A stretch of DNA of 64,000 nucleotides from Halosegnis longus (GTDB lineage: Archaea > Halobacteriota > Halobacteria > Halobacteriales > Haloarculaceae): positions 1 to 64,000 of the forward strand of contig NZ_QKNW01000002.1 in assembly GCF_009663395.1 (NCBI RefSeq), given 5' to 3'. The position numbers and the translations under genes are program-made. Positions 27,005 through 35,964 of the stretch are shown piece by piece. The notes beneath the pieces are model-generated. The model did not search any database. It was not told the DNA's origin and saw only the letters and a list, made by a program, of their open reading frames with translations. The first letter of the stretch is position 1. Each line of letters opens with the position of its first letter.

Positions 27005-29035
27005 TTAGCTCGGTGTGGTCGTCCAACTGTCCGCGTCGATATGCGATGAGACGGCGGGGTCCCACGACGCCGAGAGGTCGGGCCGCTCGGGAAGCGGATA
27101 CGTCGCCTCGGCATCGGGGTCGAAGTCGCCGTGGAACTGCGCGCGAATCTCCGCGGTTGACTCGGGCAAGCCCATCTCGCGGAGATACACAACGGTCACG
27201 TCGCGCATCTCACCGTCGCTCGACTGCACCGGCACGTCGATTTCCCAGAGTGCCGGCCCGAGCAGGTCGAGATAACACTCGCCGATGAGCTCCGGATCGT
27301 AGCGACCGTCGGGTGCTCGCGATGCCACGCGCTCGGCGAGTTGGTACTTCGGTACCATCGCCGGCGGGTGGTCGTTCTCGCGCACCTCGTCGAGAATTTC
27401 ATCATACACTGCGCCCCGCGAGTACTCACTGTCGTTCCACTCGATGAGTTCCGGGAACGGCAGCATCTCGGCGGCATCCGTGGCCCACTGCTCCTGCTGT
27501 GCGGGCCATACATCCTCACCGTGGATGAGCTGATACCACCGTTTGGCTGTCGTGCGGGCAAGCCGGTGTTTGTCGTGGTCGAACAGCACCCGTCCACCGA
27601 CGAAGACGACGTAGGCGTCGCGCCCGCCGTCCACGTCCTCGATGGGTTTTGCGAGCGCCATCGAATCGCTCCAGGTCGACGTGTCGCTGTCAGCGCGCGC
27701 ACTTCGGACCGCACGCCGCTCTTGCCAGCGCCGGCCACCGTAGTAGCCTGTCCCAACGACAAGACCCATCGCCCCGAGGAGAACGTAGCCAACTGGGGAG
27801 AGCGTCACCGTCTCCAGTGCCACAATGCCGAGGAACATGATGAAGCCCGCTGGCAGGAGAAGCTGGTAGGCGATATTCCCGAGGGAGGCGGTCGCGGCGA
27901 CCTGCTTGCGGAACGCCCGTAGCGTCTCGGCCAGTTGCGCCGTCGCGCTTTGCTGACCCCCGGCTGCGTGGTCGTCCTGCAGCGCCGTCTCGTCGGTCGT
28001 ATCCAGCGACTCCTCAGTACTCGCCGCGCGCTCGTGAGCCTCCACCAGCATGGCCGTGCGGACGCCCGCCCGCGTGCCTGCCTGGAGTACCGCGGTCGCC
28101 ATCTGGTTTGAGATGCAGTACTCGATGACGTTGTCCTCACGCGCGGCATCGAGCAGGCCGTGGTATTCCAGCACCAGTCGGTCGTGGCGCGCGGCCAGTC
28201 GCTCGCGGTCGGTGTCTGTGTCTTCATCGTCGACGGGCAGGCCGGCAAGGTCCGAGGCTCGGTCCTCGTAGGCACTTTGCAGCCGTTCAATATCGGCCTG
28301 CATCGCCGTGAGCTTCCGGTCAACAAACGCAGCCAGCGACTCGTCGGTGTCGCTGCTGGCTCCGGCATCGGTATCTACAGACTCTGTCTTCTCGGGACAC
28401 GCCGGCAACGCACCGGAAACTGGATCGGCGAGTTCGCCGCCCTCTGTGGGCGTAGCCTCTTCGCCGGGTGCTTCATCGACGGCGTCGCCGTTGAACGCCC
28501 GCATCAGCTTGGCGCGCAACTGCTGTTCGCTGTGGTCCGTCGAGCCGTAGAGACCGACTGCCGCCGCCGTTGAGCGAACCTCGGCGGCGTACCGTTTGAC
28601 AGCCTGCTTCGAGACGTTCGTCTCGGCGGCGGTCTTTGCGGCCATCCGGTCGCGCTGCCAGCGCAGCATCATCGCCGCCGCGATAAGCCCGAGCACACCG
28701 TACAGATACGTCGAGGAGCCGTACTTCACGAGCGTCCGAAGAATCGGCCCACTCTCCGTCGTCAGTGGGAGCGACAACCGGACGAGCAGGAACAGCACCC
28801 CGATGACGGCCATGAAGAACATGACCACGGCGAGCGCGAGGAGTCGGAGCCCAGCCGTCTCACGACTCCCGACGATGCGCATGAACGCGCGAGCAGCGTA
28901 CTCGCGCAGTGGCGTGCCCGCACGACGTGGGAGGCGACCGCGCACAGCCGCGAGTGGCTGGTAGTCAGACCACCAGACGCCTGCACTCGCGAGGAAGAGG
29001 CCGACAACCGCCGCGATGAGCAAGAGCGACACCAT
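27005..29035 (-). CDS. Large membrane protein of the transfer operon
   Basis: 676 residues, no recognised family. Three hydrophobic segments lie in the first 125 residues (LLLIAAVVGLFLASAGVWW; LLALAVVMFFMAVIGVLFLL; YLYGVLGLIAAAMML). Two more follow near residue 400 (LLLPAGFIMFLGIVAL; VGYVLLGAMGLVVGTGYY). In between is an acidic, coiled-coil-rich domain, and the C-terminal 230 residues form a soluble domain with WYQLIHGEDVWPAQQEQW. Placed directly before the ATPase gene and overlapping the previous gene by one base (TGATG), it is a good candidate for the membrane scaffold or ATPase docking partner. Confidence 0.78.
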   Translation of the reverse strand: MVSLLLIAAVVGLFLASAGVWWSDYQPLAAVRGRLPRRAGTPLREYAARAFMRIVGSRETAGLRLLALAVVMFFMAVIGVLFLLVRLSLPLTTESGPILRTLVKYGSSTYLYGVLGLIAAAMMLRWQRDRMAAKTAAETNVSKQAVKRYAAEVRSTAAAVGLYGSTDHSEQQLRAKLMRAFNGDAVDEAPGEEATPTEGGELADPVSGALPACPEKTESVDTDAGASSDTDESLAAFVDRKLTAMQADIERLQSAYEDRASDLAGLPVDDEDTDTDRERLAARHDRLVLEYHGLLDAAREDNVIEYCISNQMATAVLQAGTRAGVRTAMLVEAHERAASTEESLDTTDETALQDDHAAGGQQSATAQLAETLRAFRKQVAATASLGNIAYQLLLPAGFIMFLGIVALETVTLSPVGYVLLGAMGLVVGTGYYGGRRWQERRAVRSARADSDTSTWSDSMALAKPIEDVDGGRDAYVVFVGGRVLFDHDKHRLARTTAKRWYQLIHGEDVWPAQQEQWATDAAEMLPFPELIEWNDSEYSRGAVYDEILDEVRENDHPPAMVPKYQLAERVASRAPDGRYDPELIGECYLDLLGPALWEIDVPVQSSDGEMRDVTVVYLREMGLPESTAEIRAQFHGDFDPDAEATYPLPERPDLSASWDPAVSSHIDADSWTTTPS

Positions 29036-30408
29036 CAGTCGTCACCTCGTGCAGCCGTCGTGTAGCGGTCCTCGTCGGCGCGGCCACTCTCCAGCCGGCC
29101 GGTCCCGGACTGCAGATGGTCGAGAGCCGTCGACACGCGCTGGTACGGCTCGCGATACTTCGGCAGGCCATGCTTTTCCGCGAGTCGCTGGAGGACGTAC
29201 TTTGACTCGGCGAGGAAGCGCCGGGCACTGCCGAGATGCTGGTCGCGAATGATGGGTTCAATCCACGTCTCTTCAAGCGGCTCGCCGTTCTGCAGTGCCC
29301 GCTCAATCTCTGCGATACCCTCATGCGTGCGAACGAGTGGCCCGAGTTCGTTGCCCTCCTCATCGGTCACCACGTCGCCGGTGTGGTCACGAACCGGGTC
29401 GACATCGTCCGCGGATGGGTCGAGCCGGAGCAGGCGGCCGTCACCGTCGACGGCGGGTTTACCAGCCGCCAGTAGCTCCCCGAGTTGGCTCTCGGTCGCA
29501 ACGCCCAGCTGCTCGCGATAATGAACCGCGCCGGTCCCGATCTTGTCCACGTCTTCCAGCCGCGACTCGGCGGCCTGCTCTTCATCGCGCCGATAGCGTT
29601 GCACGAGTTGGCTCCGACGGAGTTGGCTCAGTTGACTCTCGGCGAGCGACCGGAGTTTCCGCCCGTGCTTACTCAGGAGGCGTCGCGAGAGCAGAATCAG
29701 CCCGACGGCAGTCAGGAACAGCAACAGGCCGGTACTCAGATAGAGGATGAACAAGTTCTGAATCCGGGTGAGGTCGCCGGCGAGGAAGTTATCGAAGACG
29801 CTCGCACGCTGCTGGAGATTCTCCTGCCAGTTGCGAATGCCAGCGAGCGAGCCCTCGTAGCCAGCGTCCTCGGCTTGGTCCTGCAGGTCCTCGATGAGGC
29901 CCTGCCCGTTCGCGACCGACGGCGGCACGGTCGTCGTCCCGGTGCCGCTCACGTAGAGGTCAATCGTGCGCGTTGAGTCGTCGGCGAAGAACAGCTCCAG
30001 TGAGTAGTATGATTCCGAGTCGGGCGACGCCTCGGGTTGCCACTCCAACTGAATGGTCTGGTCGCCATCGAGGATGCGCGCCTCCCCACCCGGCTGGGTG
30101 ATGCGAACCGCCTCGACGGGAATGGTCGTCGCGAAGCCAGCGCTCCGGCCGGTGATGTTGTAGGCGCTCCCCGCCTCGCCGGTGGTTATCGACGAGTACT
30201 GCTCGCCGAAATCCAGTGGCGCAAGCCGCACCTGCTCGGCGAGTGAGGGTGTGGCCGTGCCGTTCTCATCGTCTGGGGTTGGCGTACCGCCGTCGTCGTC
30301 CTCCTGGAGCGCGGGCGCCACAGACGTGTCGGCCGCTGTTGCACCACCGGCGGCGGTCGCCGGCACCGCGAGGAGCACGACAAGAAACACCACAAGCAGT
30401 CGTTTCAT
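29035..30408 (-). CDS. Exported single-pass membrane protein
   Basis: 457 residues with a clear signal peptide (KRLLVVFLVVLLAVPATAAG), an outer beta-rich domain of about 200 residues, then a transmembrane helix (FILYLSTGLLLFLTAVGLILL) near residues 220-240 and a long cytoplasmic tail rich in Arg, Glu and Leu (LSQLRRSQLVQRYRRDEEQ). A two-sided layout of this kind suits a component linking an extracellular structure with a cytoplasmic ATPase. No known family. It overlaps both neighbours by 1-4 bases. Confidence 0.78.
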   Translation of the reverse strand: MKRLLVVFLVVLLAVPATAAGGATAADTSVAPALQEDDDGGTPTPDDENGTATPSLAEQVRLAPLDFGEQYSSITTGEAGSAYNITGRSAGFATTIPVEAVRITQPGGEARILDGDQTIQLEWQPEASPDSESYYSLELFFADDSTRTIDLYVSGTGTTTVPPSVANGQGLIEDLQDQAEDAGYEGSLAGIRNWQENLQQRASVFDNFLAGDLTRIQNLFILYLSTGLLLFLTAVGLILLSRRLLSKHGRKLRSLAESQLSQLRRSQLVQRYRRDEEQAAESRLEDVDKIGTGAVHYREQLGVATESQLGELLAAGKPAVDGDGRLLRLDPSADDVDPVRDHTGDVVTDEEGNELGPLVRTHEGIAEIERALQNGEPLEETWIEPIIRDQHLGSARRFLAESKYVLQRLAEKHGLPKYREPYQRVSTALDHLQSGTGRLESGRADEDRYTTAARGDD

Positions 30409-31493
30409 CGACGGTCCTCCCCGCTCTCGGCGTCAAACGGCGGCTGGTCCCGGGACTGATGTCCCTGTGATTCGATTTGCTCGAGTATCTGGTTGGTCGT
30501 CATATTGCCGTTGATGTAGGGTTGAATCTCTTCGATATGGTCCGTCACGTAGTTCCAGGCGTCCTCGCGAGCGAGGCTCAGCTCTTCTTCCTTCTTCCGG
30601 AGCTCCTCGGACATGGAGCCAATCCGTACCTGCAGTTCCCGCGTCCGGTCGCGAAGGTTGCGGTTGTCCGTCCGCAATTGCTCGCGCTCTTTGGCCGACA
30701 TCGTCGCCGGCGGGAGCCAGATGTAGTCCGGCTCTGTCTCGGGGGTCAGTGACTTCACACGCCCCTTCGTCCGGAAGTGCCAGACGTTCGGTTTTACCTC
30801 GGTCGCCCACGGCGGAATCTCGTAGCCAATCTTGTCCGAGACCGGCCGCGTCAGGTCGGAATCATCCCGGAGCGCGCGGTCGTCGGCGATGCGCTTTGCC
30901 GACCGAGCGACCCCAAGCGTTCGCGTGTTCGAATACTCGTAGGCGACCATCGACGAGCCATCGACTTCGGGGTCGTCCCGATCCGACCGCGCATCCGGCG
31001 CGTTCGAGATATCGCGACCGTCAATAGGCACGGTAATCTCCTGCTCGTCACGCCCACTCTCGGGGTCGGCTTCCACCGTCGCGACGAGTTCGCCTTCGTT
31101 CGCCGAGCGCCGGCGCTCGAACCCGATTGCGACCGGAAGGGAGACCGCCACGACCGTGCCGACCTGCACGACAGGGTTGGCGAGTATGCCCGACGGCCCG
31201 CCGCTCTGGAGGAACGAGAAGCCCTCGTAGCCGACGACACAGAGTGCGACGAGCAACGCCCCGAGGGTGATTTTGCCCTCGGTAGGCAGCGAGCCGAGGC
31301 GTGTCCCAAGCCCGACCGAGTCGTCCTGCACGGCCTGCTGGCGCGCCTCACTCGTCTCCTCGATGCCGCCCGACGCACTCGCCTGCGATTGGCCGAGGCG
31401 ATAGATGATGGCGACGACGGCGAGCGCAATGACGAGCGCAAGCACCACGAGGACGGGCGTCGAGACGTTGCCCAGCAACGGAACGGACGCCAT
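30405..31493 (-). CDS. Membrane protein with C-terminal coiled coil
   Basis: 362 residues. Hydrophobic segments are VLVVLALVIALAVVAIIYRL, ITLGALLVALCVVGYEGFSF and VVQVGTVVAVSLPVAIGF. The soluble part contains a PWATEVKPNVWHFRTKGRVK segment and then a coiled coil (REQLRTDNRNLRDRTRELQV; SEELRKKEEELSLAREDAW). The coiled coil suggests oligomerisation or bridging. It overlaps the next gene by ATGA. Function is unknown and is inferred only from membership of the array. Confidence 0.78.
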   Translation of the reverse strand: MASVPLLGNVSTPVLVVLALVIALAVVAIIYRLGQSQASASGGIEETSEARQQAVQDDSVGLGTRLGSLPTEGKITLGALLVALCVVGYEGFSFLQSGGPSGILANPVVQVGTVVAVSLPVAIGFERRRSANEGELVATVEADPESGRDEQEITVPIDGRDISNAPDARSDRDDPEVDGSSMVAYEYSNTRTLGVARSAKRIADDRALRDDSDLTRPVSDKIGYEIPPWATEVKPNVWHFRTKGRVKSLTPETEPDYIWLPPATMSAKEREQLRTDNRNLRDRTRELQVRIGSMSEELRKKEEELSLAREDAWNYVTDHIEEIQPYINGNMTTNQILEQIESQGHQSRDQPPFDAESGEDRR

Positions 31494-32212
31494 CAGTCGG
31501 CCCCCGCGTCGGCAACCGACGCTGTCCCATCGTCAAGCTCGGGGTCGTCCCCGTCGCGTGGTTCAAACAGGCCGACCTCGGGGTCGCCCCGAATCACGTC
31601 TGCACCCTCGAACGCGCCAGGGGAGATGTCGAACTCCATCGCGCTCGTGATGCTTTGCTCAATCTCCGACTCCGCGTCATGGAAGATGAGCCGGTCCTCG
31701 ACGACCATCAGCAGAATCTGGCCGCGCTTCACCAGCGGTTCGTATGCCGTACTAACGCGCTCGACGGCGTCTTCGAGGATGTGACACTGGTTGTCGGCGG
31801 CGAGTCGGCGGAGCCGCTGTCGCCGGCGGACGGGGTCTTCGATATGCTCCATAATCTGTTGGAGCTGCCGTTCCGTGCCGTAGTCGGCGAACACGGGACA
31901 GGCCGCCCCCGCCTCGTAGTGCGGACAGCCTTCGCAGTCGTCGGGAAACTCATCCCGACCGTCCGTCGTCCCCGGCGTGCGGTACATCGCGTTCCCCCGC
32001 GTCAGTTCGGCCGTGCGCTTGGAGATGTGCTCGCGAGCGCTGGCGGCCGGGAGTTCGCGCGCGATGACGAGCCACTCGGTCACACCCTTGAGCAGTGCTT
32101 GCTCGTGCCCGAGATTATCCCGGTGCATCGAGAGTTTCTGTCTGAGTTCGGCGGCATCCTGCTGGAGGATATCGGCCTCGTCAGTGTCGTCGCTAATCGG
32201 ATTGTGTCTCAT
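31493..32212 (-). CDS. Cysteine-containing cytoplasmic protein of the array
   Basis: About 239 residues, no membrane segment. An N-terminal helical region (ADILQQDAAELRQKLSMHRD) leads to a cysteine cluster CEGCPHYEAGAACPVF that could bind zinc or an iron-sulfur cluster, then a basic helical stretch (DPVRRRQRLRRLAADNQC) and an acidic tail. The start ATG (MRHNPISDD) overlaps the end of the preceding gene by about 20 bases; a longer reading would extend through most of that gene and is rejected. No family recognised. Confidence 0.72.
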   Translation of the reverse strand: MRHNPISDDTDEADILQQDAAELRQKLSMHRDNLGHEQALLKGVTEWLVIARELPAASAREHISKRTAELTRGNAMYRTPGTTDGRDEFPDDCEGCPHYEAGAACPVFADYGTERQLQQIMEHIEDPVRRRQRLRRLAADNQCHILEDAVERVSTAYEPLVKRGQILLMVVEDRLIFHDAESEIEQSITSAMEFDISPGAFEGADVIRGDPEVGLFEPRDGDDPELDDGTASVADAGAD

Positions 32213-32561
32213 GTGTTGAATCAGGTGCAGACTCGGGGTCTGCGAAGCCGCGGTCGATTGCGATGCGATGCAGTTCGTCGGTGGCCTCAGGACAGAGGTC
32301 GCCGTCCGGGGCGGCCACCTCAGCCCCGTCGGCGACATCAGCGACTAACCCGTCTGGTGGGCCGTCGACGGCGATGGGATACTCGTCGACGGCCTCGACG
32401 GGCAGGAGCAACAGACCGCCACCCTCGGTCGGCTGCGCGATGACTCGGCCACCATCGGACAGCGCCCGCGGGAACGCGGAGTCGTCGACAAAGCCCGCCC
32501 GGAGGTACGCCTGCAGCCCAGCGCCGTTGGAGATGATATCCAACACCGAGTAATCAGTCAT
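32193..32561 (-). CDS. Small acidic hypothetical protein
   Basis: 122 residues, acidic, mixed alpha/beta with no recognised domain; the strand GGGLLLLPVEAVDEYPIAV is the most ordered-looking part. Unlike most neighbours it has its own promoter signals: GTTATAATCA about 35 bases upstream and a GGAGG ribosome-binding site 9 bases before the ATG. It therefore probably begins a second transcription unit feeding the lower half of the array, including the ATPase. Confidence 0.72.
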   Translation of the reverse strand: MTDYSVLDIISNGAGLQAYLRAGFVDDSAFPRALSDGGRVIAQPTEGGGLLLLPVEAVDEYPIAVDGPPDGLVADVADGAEVAAPDGDLCPEATDELHRIAIDRGFADPESAPDSTHETQSD

Positions 32562-32567
32562 GGCGTG

Positions 32568-32600
32568 AGCCCTCCGTTATCGTTGTACTATGATTATAAC
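32568..32600 (-). promoter_or_regulatory. Internal promoter and ribosome-binding site
   Basis: On the minus strand, TATA-like GTTATAATCA (plus 32592-32600) and GGAGGG (plus 32568-32573) lie in the only larger gap of the lower array, 75 bases. The spacing to the ATG fits a short leader of about 5-10 bases plus the Shine-Dalgarno sequence. Confidence 0.6.
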
Positions 32601-32636
32601 GCGGCCAGCTGGCGAAAAGACGATACGGAACGGCCA

Positions 32637-32918
32637 TCAGCCGTTCACCATCTGTCGCCAGTCGTCTTTCGCGTCGCCGATGCGTGTCGTTGCGATAGCT
32701 GCCCCGAGGATGACCATGATGAACGCGACCGACCGCGCCCACCCGCCCAAGAACAAGAGCCCGCCGAAGATGGCGACGTACGCGATGCCACCGAGCGCCT
32801 GCGTCACGTTCGACAGGAGGCCGATGCCGTCGCCGAACGATTTGCCGATCCAGCGCCCGGCGAGGACGCCGACGACGAGGAGCACCGCGCCGATGACGAG
32901 CGTTTGCCCAGCGGCCAT
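32637..32918 (-). CDS. Small three-helix membrane protein
   Basis: 93 residues, mostly hydrophobic: LVIGAVLLVVGVLAGRWIG, ALGGIAYVAIFGGLLFLGG and VAFIMVILGAAIATTRIG, with a short charged tail. Size and helix content resemble pore- or scaffold-forming subunits such as VirB2/VirB3-like proteins, but no sequence motif confirms that. It is coupled to the upstream gene by a one-base overlap (TGATG). Confidence 0.72.
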   Translation of the reverse strand: MAAGQTLVIGAVLLVVGVLAGRWIGKSFGDGIGLLSNVTQALGGIAYVAIFGGLLFLGGWARSVAFIMVILGAAIATTRIGDAKDDWRQMVNG

Positions 32919-33166
32919 CAGTCCCGCCCCCGGTCGTTGCCGTCAGACCCGACCAAGTCGCGGACGCGGTCTTCGGTTCGGCGACCTTTCGCGCCCATCT
33001 CTCGATTCAAGATAAGGTCCCACGCGAGGGAACTCCCGAGCAGTACTGCGACAACCAGCGCCGCGAGCACAGCCGCCAGGACGAACCCGCCGCCGGCGAC
33101 GAGCGCCGGCAACAGGAGCGCCGTGGCGAGCACGGCCGCGGCGATGATGAGGATTCGTGAAACCAT
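32918..33166 (-). CDS. Small two-helix membrane protein
   Basis: 82 residues: a long Ala/Leu/Val-rich region (ILIIAAAVLATALLLPALVA; VLAALVVAVLLGSSLAW) and a charged tail (KGRRTEDRVRDLVGSDGNDR). No family. One-base overlaps with both neighbours show strict translational coupling. Confidence 0.7.
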   Translation of the reverse strand: MVSRILIIAAAVLATALLLPALVAGGGFVLAAVLAALVVAVLLGSSLAWDLILNREMGAKGRRTEDRVRDLVGSDGNDRGRD

Positions 33167-34098
33167 TAGTTGAGCCTCCGTCTCCGAATCATGACCGGCA
33201 GGACCGTCCCGCCGAATAGTGAGAAGTCGCCCAGCATGTCGAGCCCGGAGAGGTAGCTCTTCAGCTGGTAGTCGATGTTCGCTCGGAACCCGGGATTCGC
33301 GTAGAACTTCACGACCGCGTCCTCGCGTGCCGCTTCCGAGAAGTGGAACGCGACGGCCGTGCCGTTCTGCGTCTCACTGTAGTAGACCGGGTCGGACGCA
33401 TCCTGGCCCGCATCGCGCCACGAGCTGTAGCCGTCGACGCTCGGGGCTTTCGCAAGCGCACGCCAGTCGTCGATAGACTGGCCGTTCGTCGCGTTCTCCA
33501 GCGGGACAACCACACGGGCCGACCCGTCGGCGGCAATCTCGTAGGTGTGCTTCTCGACACTGCTACTGCTGAAGTCGGGGAGGACCTCCTCCCACGCGCT
33601 CTTCGACTGCTCGGCGCGTTCCGTCACCCATGACATCGAGAAGATGCGGGCTTGGTTCGGGCTGAACGAGGCCGTCGTCTCGGGTGGCAGGGTGAACGCG
33701 ATTTTCGTGTACGTCCGGTCGGCCTCAAAGTCGTGCGTGGCATCCCACGTCGCCTCGATATCCGCGTTGTCGGCAGACACCGTGCCCGGCAACTCTGCCG
33801 GCGGAACTGCTTCCTCGTCGGCCTTCACGACCAGTCGCACGCAGTAGCCGTTCGGATTCTCGCCCGTAATCCGGTAGAACGAGTTGGCCGTGCCGACCGT
33901 CACGCGTGTATTCTGGGTCGTCGTCTCGACGGTCGTCCCGTTCGCGAGGGTGTCAATCTTCGCCGCGTCAGTCATGAGCGCGTCGTGCGTCACAACTGTC
34001 TGGCAGTCGGATTGCTGGCTTGTGCCCGCTGCTGGGCCGACAGTGACGGCCATGCCCACGAGCATAAGCGCACAAGCGAGTACGAGGAGTCGTCTCAT
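33166..34098 (-). CDS. Secreted beta-rich protein of the array
   Basis: About 310 residues with a signal peptide (RRLLVLACALMLVGMAVTVG) and a beta-rich extracellular body. The C-terminus has a weakly hydrophobic stretch before an RRRR cluster (LFGGTVLPVMIRRRRLN), a likely membrane stop. The body pattern (YRITGENPNGYCVRLVVKAD; EATWDATHDFEADRTYTKIA) recalls the outer domain of the signal-peptide protein at 29035-30408, which has a comparable order of strands, so the two may be distant paralogues. The start is the ATG immediately before the signal peptide, overlapping the previous gene by four bases. Confidence 0.76.
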   Translation of the reverse strand: MRRLLVLACALMLVGMAVTVGPAAGTSQQSDCQTVVTHDALMTDAAKIDTLANGTTVETTTQNTRVTVGTANSFYRITGENPNGYCVRLVVKADEEAVPPAELPGTVSADNADIEATWDATHDFEADRTYTKIAFTLPPETTASFSPNQARIFSMSWVTERAEQSKSAWEEVLPDFSSSSVEKHTYEIAADGSARVVVPLENATNGQSIDDWRALAKAPSVDGYSSWRDAGQDASDPVYYSETQNGTAVAFHFSEAAREDAVVKFYANPGFRANIDYQLKSYLSGLDMLGDFSLFGGTVLPVMIRRRRLN

Positions 34099-34472
34099 CG
34101 ACGCACCCTCCCGACCAGTCGGCCGAGGCTTGTCCGCACGGCGCTGCCGAACTGGCGCGTGCCGTCGACGAGTCGCTGGCCGAAGGCGTTGGTCCGGCGT
34201 CGCCACCGGTCGCCGGCGTCGCCGTCCCAGTAGTCAGCGGCCCAGTCGCGGAACCGCTGGTACGGGAGCACGATGCGAATGAGCATCCCAGCGGCGATGG
34301 ACGCCAGCACCGCGGCGAGAATGCCACTCACCGTCGCCGAGGCGACGATGAGCGCCAACGTGCCGGCGAGAAAGACGCCCCGAGCGAGCCAGCGGAACGC
34401 CGACACTTCCGCGTCCGCGACCGCTCGGCGTACGTCATCCTGTGACGGGGGATCGTAGTCGAGGAGGCTCAT
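34095..34472 (-). CDS. Small membrane protein
   Basis: 125 residues: an acidic N-terminus, two hydrophobic helices (LARGVFLAGTLALIVASATV; GILAAVLASIAAGMLIRIVL) and a basic C-terminal tail (TSLGRLVGRVRR), giving a probable hairpin with both ends in the cytoplasm. ATGA overlaps on both sides. No family recognised. Confidence 0.7.
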   Translation of the reverse strand: MSLLDYDPPSQDDVRRAVADAEVSAFRWLARGVFLAGTLALIVASATVSGILAAVLASIAAGMLIRIVLPYQRFRDWAADYWDGDAGDRWRRRTNAFGQRLVDGTRQFGSAVRTSLGRLVGRVRR

Positions 34473-34762
34473 CTGTCACCTCGCAGGTAGCGGTATGGCC
34501 AGCGGACGGGGATAGTCACGACGAGCGCGACCGTCACGAACAGCGTCGCGAGGGCGTACGTGGCTGCCCACACGGTATTTCCACCCGCGTAGCCGACACG
34601 CCGGGCGTAGGACGTGTCACCGTCCATGAGGCAGTCGCCGGCGTCACTGAGGCGGTCACCAGCCCGTCGCCAGTACGTCTCCGGCAACGATTCGTGGCGT
34701 CGTTTTTGGGCGTCGCGATGGCCCCGGGAGTCGCCGGACCACCCGCCCTTACTGTGCGTCAT
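34469..34762 (-). CDS. Small single-helix membrane protein
   Basis: 97 residues: a basic, hydrophilic N-terminal half (HRDAQKRRHESLPETYWRR) and one long hydrophobic segment (VWAATYALATLFVTVALVVT) ending with PVRWPYRYLRGDR. Overlaps the following gene by ATGA. No homologue recognised; probably a minor membrane subunit of the array. Confidence 0.68.
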   Translation of the reverse strand: MTHSKGGWSGDSRGHRDAQKRRHESLPETYWRRAGDRLSDAGDCLMDGDTSYARRVGYAGGNTVWAATYALATLFVTVALVVTIPVRWPYRYLRGDR

Positions 34763-34818
34763 CCGTGCCCTCCGCGGCCAGTGCAGCCGCTCAGGGGTAG
34801 TCGAGTACTGTGTGTCAT
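34759..34818 (-). CDS. Possible 19-residue leader ORF
   Basis: ATG to TGA giving MTHSTRLPLSGCTGRGGHG, beginning six bases after the preceding stop and overlapping the next ATG by ATGA, the same junction type used by the real genes here. It may serve only to couple translation across what would otherwise be a 62-base gap. Both it and the next gene begin M-T-H-S. Confidence 0.3.
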   Translation of the reverse strand: MTHSTRLPLSGCTGRGGHG

Positions 34819-34824
34819 ACTGAA

Positions 34825-35055
34825 TCAGCCTCGAACCGTCTGCAGGCCGAACCGGCCCAACCCGATCAAGAAGGTAATCGTGAACAGGACGACGAGAATG
34901 AGCGTCGCACCAAAGCTGAACAGCGCCGACACGTAGGCGGCCCCCATCCCGAGCAGCGAGAAGACCATCTGGTCGCGTGGCTCACCGAACAGCACCGCCC
35001 GAAGCCCCTCCTGTGCGAACTGGACAGGGTCGTCCTGCAGTGTCGCGTTGACCAT
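34825..35055 (-). CDS. Small two-helix membrane protein
   Basis: 76 residues. A soluble amphipathic N-terminus (LQDDPVQFAQEGLRAVLFGE) is followed by two hydrophobic segments (FSLLGMGAAYVSALFSFGAT; LILVVLFTITFLIGLGRFGL). No recognised family. It overlaps the previous gene's end by one base and so is coupled to the exported protein upstream. Confidence 0.7.
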   Translation of the reverse strand: MVNATLQDDPVQFAQEGLRAVLFGEPRDQMVFSLLGMGAAYVSALFSFGATLILVVLFTITFLIGLGRFGLQTVRG

Positions 35056-35699
35056 TATTCTCTCACCCCGTCGGGCAGGTCGATGGAGTCGCTGTAGGCC
35101 TGCATCCGCGAGAGTAGTGCCATGTCAACGTCGCGGTTCTCGGCGACGTACTCCGTCGCGAAGTAGTCGAGTTCACTCGCCGCATCCTCGGCGGCGAACT
35201 CCTCGATGGTGAGCGTCCCGTCGACGTCGCGGGTGGTGTCGTTCACCATCCGGAGATTCGTGAACTCGCCGTTGCTCTCGTCGGCAAGCAGGTAGCGCGT
35301 CGCGGTCGCGTCCTCCACGACGAACTCCACGGCGATGGTGTCCCAATCGCTCACCGGCGCACTCACGCGCTGGTTCACGTATGGTTCGAGCGCGGCAGCG
35401 TGCGTCTCGAACACGGCGCTCGTGTTGCTCGCGTACTGCTGGGCGCGGTCCATCGACGACGTGTCGGCGGTCAACTTCCCGAACTCGTACATCGCGCGGT
35501 CGATGAACTTCTGCGCGACGGTCGAGACCGCGTCGACCCGTTCACCGAGCGTCGCATCACTCGACGACACCTCAACGCCCGTGAGTTGGTCGAACAGACT
35601 CGACTCCTCCTGGGTCTGTGTTGCTGTGGCGACGCCGGCCCCACTCGTCACGAGCAGGACGGCGACCGCGAGGACGGCGACAGTGGAAAGGCGGCTCAC
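35055..35699 (-). CDS. Exported helical protein
   Basis: 214 residues with a signal peptide (STVAVLAVAVLLVTSGAGVA) and a mostly helical extracellular domain (RAQQYASNTSAVFETHAAAL; EFAAEDAASELDYFATEYVA). There is no membrane anchor after the signal. Family unknown. ATGA overlap with the upstream small membrane gene. Possibly a surface or pilus-tip accessory, judged only from context. Confidence 0.74.
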   Translation of the reverse strand: MSRLSTVAVLAVAVLLVTSGAGVATATQTQEESSLFDQLTGVEVSSSDATLGERVDAVSTVAQKFIDRAMYEFGKLTADTSSMDRAQQYASNTSAVFETHAAALEPYVNQRVSAPVSDWDTIAVEFVVEDATATRYLLADESNGEFTNLRMVNDTTRDVDGTLTIEEFAAEDAASELDYFATEYVAENRDVDMALLSRMQAYSDSIDLPDGVRE

Positions 35700-35905
35700 G
35701 GTGGTCCACTCCGGTTGTACCGCGGCGTTGGTGTTCGCCAGAGGGCGACCGCCGCGACGATGAAGAGGCCGATGCCAGTCGCCGCTGCGACCGTTGACGC
35801 CGAGACGGACAGCGGCATGTCCGTGAGGAGGCGGGGCAGCGCCGCGGCGAGCATGAGTCCGCCGCCAGCACCGACGCCGACGAGCGCGAGGTCAGCGTCC
35901 GTCAT
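35696..35905 (-). CDS. 69-residue membrane hairpin protein
   Basis: Two hydrophobic helices (LALVGVGAGGGLMLAAALP and ATGIGLFIVAAVALW) joined by a short loop, with a proline-rich tail. The ATG (MTDADLALVG) is the only one giving a sensible protein in this frame; a longer frame extending to 36292 runs through the tRNA-like element and the next gene and is spurious. It overlaps the following gene by ATGA. Confidence 0.65.
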   Translation of the reverse strand: MTDADLALVGVGAGGGLMLAAALPRLLTDMPLSVSASTVAAATGIGLFIVAAVALWRTPTPRYNRSGPP

Positions 35906-35964
35906 GGCCCTTGCCTCGTGGAGTCTGCTGTTGCTGTGTGGTGTAAATGTATCATAGGTTGAAT